Origin: JBEINZ01 sp040377825
Lineage (GTDB): Bacteria > Pseudomonadota > Alphaproteobacteria > Rhizobiales > Ancalomicrobiaceae
Direction: 5' to 3'
Length of the DNA: 6,802 nucleotides
NCBI GenBank assembly: GCA_040377825.1
Contig: JBEINZ010000177.1
Coordinates: 1 to 6,802 of the forward strand
Positions 5,145 through 6,802 of this stretch are shown here, piece after piece. The notes under the pieces were generated by a model. That model searched no databases and was not told where the DNA came from. It was given only the letters and a program-made list of their open reading frames with translations. Made by a program: the position numbers and the translations under genes. Each line of letters starts with the position of its first letter. The stretch's first letter is position 1.

Positions 5145-6512
5145 ATGCCCCCTCGTGACGACGAAGCGAATCGACTGTCCGGCCGTGTGTCGCGCTATGC
5201 GCGGGTGGGGACCGGTGTTGGCGGGGCCGCGGCGCGGATCGCGGGCGCGCGGCTTTTCGGCGATCCGGATCTGCGCAAGGAGGGCGAGCTTCTCGCCGTC
5301 GCGCTCGGCAATCTGAAGGGTCCGTTGATGAAGGTGGCGCAGCTCCTCGCCACCATTCCCGATGCCGTGCCGGCCGAATGGGCGGCCGAACTGATGCGGC
5401 TGCAGTCCGATGCGCCGCCGATGGGCTGGGCCTTTGTCAAACGCCGCATGATCGCCGAACTCGGCATCGGCTGGGAGCGGCGCTTTGCTTCCTTCGAGCA
5501 CGCGCCGGCCCACGCCGCCTCGCTCGGTCAAGTGCATCGCGCGGTCACGCTCGACGGCACGCCGATCGCCGTCAAGCTGCAATATCCCGACATGGAATCG
5601 GCTGTTGAAGCCGATCTCCAACAACTCGGCATGCTGTTTTCCCTGCATCGCCGGATGAAGCCGGCGATCGAGACCAGCGAAATCCGCCAGGAGATCTCCG
5701 ACCGCATCCGCGAGGAGCTCGATTATGCCCGCGAGGCCCGCCACATGGCGCTTTACGGGCTGATCTTCGCCGACGAGCCGCTGATCCGCGTGCCCCGGCC
5801 GCTCAATGATCTCTCCACGCGGCGCCTCCTCGCCATGACCTGGCTCGACGGCACGCCCATGCTGACCCACACCAAGCGCGATCAAGCGACGCGCGACCGG
5901 CTGGCGACAGCGATGTTTCGCGCTTGGTGGTACCCGTTCAGCCACTACGGCGTCATCCACGGCGATCCGCATCTGGGCAATTACACCGTCTTTGCCGAAG
6001 CCGGCGAGCCGGCCGGGATCAACCTGCTCGACTATGGCTGCATCCGCATCTTCCCGCCGCGCTTCGTCAAAGGCGTCATCGACCTCTACCGCGGGCTCCT
6101 GGAAGACGACCGCGACCGCGTGGTCCATGCCTATGAGCAATGGGGCTTCCGCGGGCTCGATCATGAATTGATCGAAATCCTCAACATCTGGGCGCGGTTC
6201 ATTTACGGCCCGCTCCTGACCGATCGCGTCCGCCGCATCGCCGACGGCGTCTCGCCCGCCGAATACGGCCGCAAGGAAGCCATCCGCGTCGCCGAGGCCT
6301 TGCGCCGCAAGGGCCCGGTCACCGTGCCGCGCGAATTCGTGTTCATGGACCGCGCCGCGATCGGCCTCGGCGGCGTCTTCCTGCATCTCGACGCGGAATT
6401 GAACTTCTACCGCCTGTTCAACGAACAGATCGAAGATTTCGAAGCCGAAGCCGTTGCCGCCCGCCAATCCGCCGCGATGGCGTCGGTGGGGTTGGTGCCG
6501 GAGGCGGAGTGA
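5145..6512 (+). CDS. ABC1/COQ8-type atypical kinase (AarF/UbiB superfamily)
   Basis: This 455-residue protein belongs to the ABC1 (UbiB/COQ8) family of atypical kinases or ATPases that support ubiquinone biosynthesis. Motifs in order: KxGQ-equivalent KVAQ (63-66); Ala-rich loop and nucleotide region HAASLGQVHRA (123-133); nucleotide-binding Lys144 in IAVKLQYP; ExD motif E191-L-D193 followed by YAREA; catalytic loop HGDPHLGN (272-279) with D274 and N279; and DYG at 296-298 for DFG. Two family-specific elements deviate: KxGQ has Ala for Gly, and the AAAS loop starts with His. There is no membrane segment at the C-terminus, unlike UbiB, so the layout resembles COQ8/ADCK3. The frame is open back to a TTG at 5100, but the ATG at 5145 has GGAAAG 7 nt upstream, whereas the TTG lies in the promoter region, so the ATG is chosen. 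The precise role in ubiquinone metabolism is inferred. Confidence 0.9.
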   Translation: MPPRDDEANRLSGRVSRYARVGTGVGGAAARIAGARLFGDPDLRKEGELLAVALGNLKGPLMKVAQLLATIPDAVPAEWAAELMRLQSDAPPMGWAFVKRRMIAELGIGWERRFASFEHAPAHAASLGQVHRAVTLDGTPIAVKLQYPDMESAVEADLQQLGMLFSLHRRMKPAIETSEIRQEISDRIREELDYAREARHMALYGLIFADEPLIRVPRPLNDLSTRRLLAMTWLDGTPMLTHTKRDQATRDRLATAMFRAWWYPFSHYGVIHGDPHLGNYTVFAEAGEPAGINLLDYGCIRIFPPRFVKGVIDLYRGLLEDDRDRVVHAYEQWGFRGLDHELIEILNIWARFIYGPLLTDRVRRIADGVSPAEYGRKEAIRVAEALRRKGPVTVPREFVFMDRAAIGLGGVFLHLDAELNFYRLFNEQIEDFEAEAVAARQSAAMASVGLVPEAE

Positions 6513-6519
6513 ACGTCAG

Positions 6520-6550
6520 GCCGGGGCGCATTTGGCCCGGCGATTTCGTT
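6520..6550 (+). terminator. Candidate Rho-independent terminator of the ABC1 kinase gene
   Basis: GCCGGG (6520-6525) pairs with CCCGGC (6536-6541) around a 10-nt loop, 7 bp after the stop codon, and is followed by GATTTCGTTT (6542-6551). The stem is GC-only but short and the T-tract is interrupted, so strength is uncertain. Confidence 0.4.
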
Positions 6551-6560
6551 TGAAGCTCTG

Positions 6561-6593
6561 AAACAAAAAGAAAGGCCCCGCTTTCGCATGGCC
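6561..6593 (-). terminator. Candidate minus-strand Rho-independent terminator
   Basis: On the minus strand, GGCCATGC (6593-6586), loop GAAA, GCGGGGCC (6581-6574) folds into a stem of six Watson-Crick pairs plus one U-G wobble and one A-G mismatch. A T-rich tract (TTTCTTTTTGTTT, 6573-6561) follows. The GNRA tetraloop and T-tract are typical. The wobble and the T-tract exist only in the minus-strand transcript, so this would end transcription entering from the right of the window, convergent with the ABC1 kinase gene. Confidence 0.45.
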
Positions 6594-6802
6594 ATCCTCA
6601 GGGGGAGAAGGCTATGGAGGCGATGAACTTTAGGCTGTGGCGTCGATTGTCTCCTTGCGCCGACAGCGCCGGAAAAACTCTTTCGGAGAAAAATCCTTGT
6701 ATTTAGTTCGACGCCCGACGCCCGACGCCCGACGCCCGCCGCCCGACGCCCGCGCTAAAATCTCTGCTCCGAATCACTCCCGACCCCACTCGCATTGACG
6801 CA
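6594..6802. other. Right-hand non-coding tail
   Basis: Together with the terminators to its left this forms a 290-bp stretch after the ABC1 kinase gene without a convincing gene. It holds the heptamer array at 6709-6755 and otherwise only tiny reading frames: 30 codons at 6614-6706 and a GTG-started 53-codon frame at 6637-6798 that runs through the heptamers. Neither resembles a known protein to me. No tRNA, CRISPR or insertion-sequence end was seen. Confidence 0.5.
6709..6755. repeat. Tandem heptamer array, unit CGACGCC
   Basis: Units start at 6709, 6716, 6723, 6730, 6737 and 6744, followed by a partial CGCGC at 6751-6755. Five of the six full units are identical; the fifth reads CGCCGCC, one substitution. 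The unit has no stop codon in any frame on either strand. Near-identity of adjacent copies points to slipped-strand expansion. No gene lies over it, so any effect would be on transcript ends or DNA structure. Confidence 0.9.

Noticed and set aside
5139..6467. Long minus-strand reading frame (442 codons) opposite the ABC1 kinase gene
   Set aside because: Same mirror-frame effect; the opposite strand carries all ABC1 catalytic motifs and this translation has none.
6614..6706. 30-codon frame starting with ATG after a GGGGGAG stretch
   Set aside because: Spacing to a purine-rich sequence is acceptable, but the frame is very short and the peptide resembles nothing I know; chance is the simpler reading.
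6709..6755. CRISPR-like array
   Set aside because: The units are 7 bp and directly adjacent with no spacers, so this is a simple tandem repeat.
6637..6798. 53-codon GTG-started frame through the heptamer array
   Set aside because: No ribosome site was seen and it owes much of its openness to the stop-free heptamer; kept only as a possibility in the repeat finding.

Overview
This 6.8-kb window is ordinary-looking, GC-rich bacterial chromosome. Protein style points to an alphaproteobacterium, most likely Hyphomicrobiales (Rhizobiales). The pointers are an NtrC-type regulator, a PepF-type M3 peptidase, a COQ8-like ABC1 kinase, and an AbrB-like/Doc pair of a kind I associate with that order. This placement rests on family recognition, not on a marker gene.

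Layout from left to right. (1) Positions 1-80, minus strand: the first 26 codons of an exported protein, cut by the window edge. (2) 187-1824, minus: a complete sigma-54-dependent response regulator (receiver, AAA+ domain, Fis-type HTH) with no histidine kinase in view. (3) 1825-2030: a 206-bp divergent intergenic region with several inverted repeats, the most striking a perfect 26-bp palindrome just upstream of the next gene's ribosome binding site. (4) 2031-3881, plus: oligoendopeptidase F (M3B zinc peptidase), followed after 9 bp by (5) 3891-4403, plus: a GNAT acetyltransferase; these two look like one operon. (6) 5048-4411, minus: a two-gene toxin-antitoxin module, an AbrB/MazE-like antitoxin and a Doc/Fic-fold toxin joined by an ATGA overlap, of clearly lower GC than the flanks. 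(7) 5145-6512, plus: an ABC1/COQ8-type atypical kinase, with a candidate promoter abutting that of the antitoxin. (8) 6513-6802: a 290-bp non-coding tail with two candidate terminators facing opposite ways and a tandem array of a GC-rich heptamer.

How the parts relate. The toxin-antitoxin pair is a self-contained, self-regulated module that interrupts a run of plus-strand housekeeping-type genes and looks like an inserted islet. The response regulator and the exported protein share a strand and might be co-expressed, or one might control the other, but no sigma-54 promoter motif was found between them. The peptidase, acetyltransferase and ABC1 kinase have no obvious shared pathway.

I found no convincing undescribed multi-gene system. 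The items most worth checking are the 26-bp palindrome, the AbrB-Doc module with its operator and back-to-back promoters, the altered signature motifs of the ABC1 kinase, and the heptamer array.
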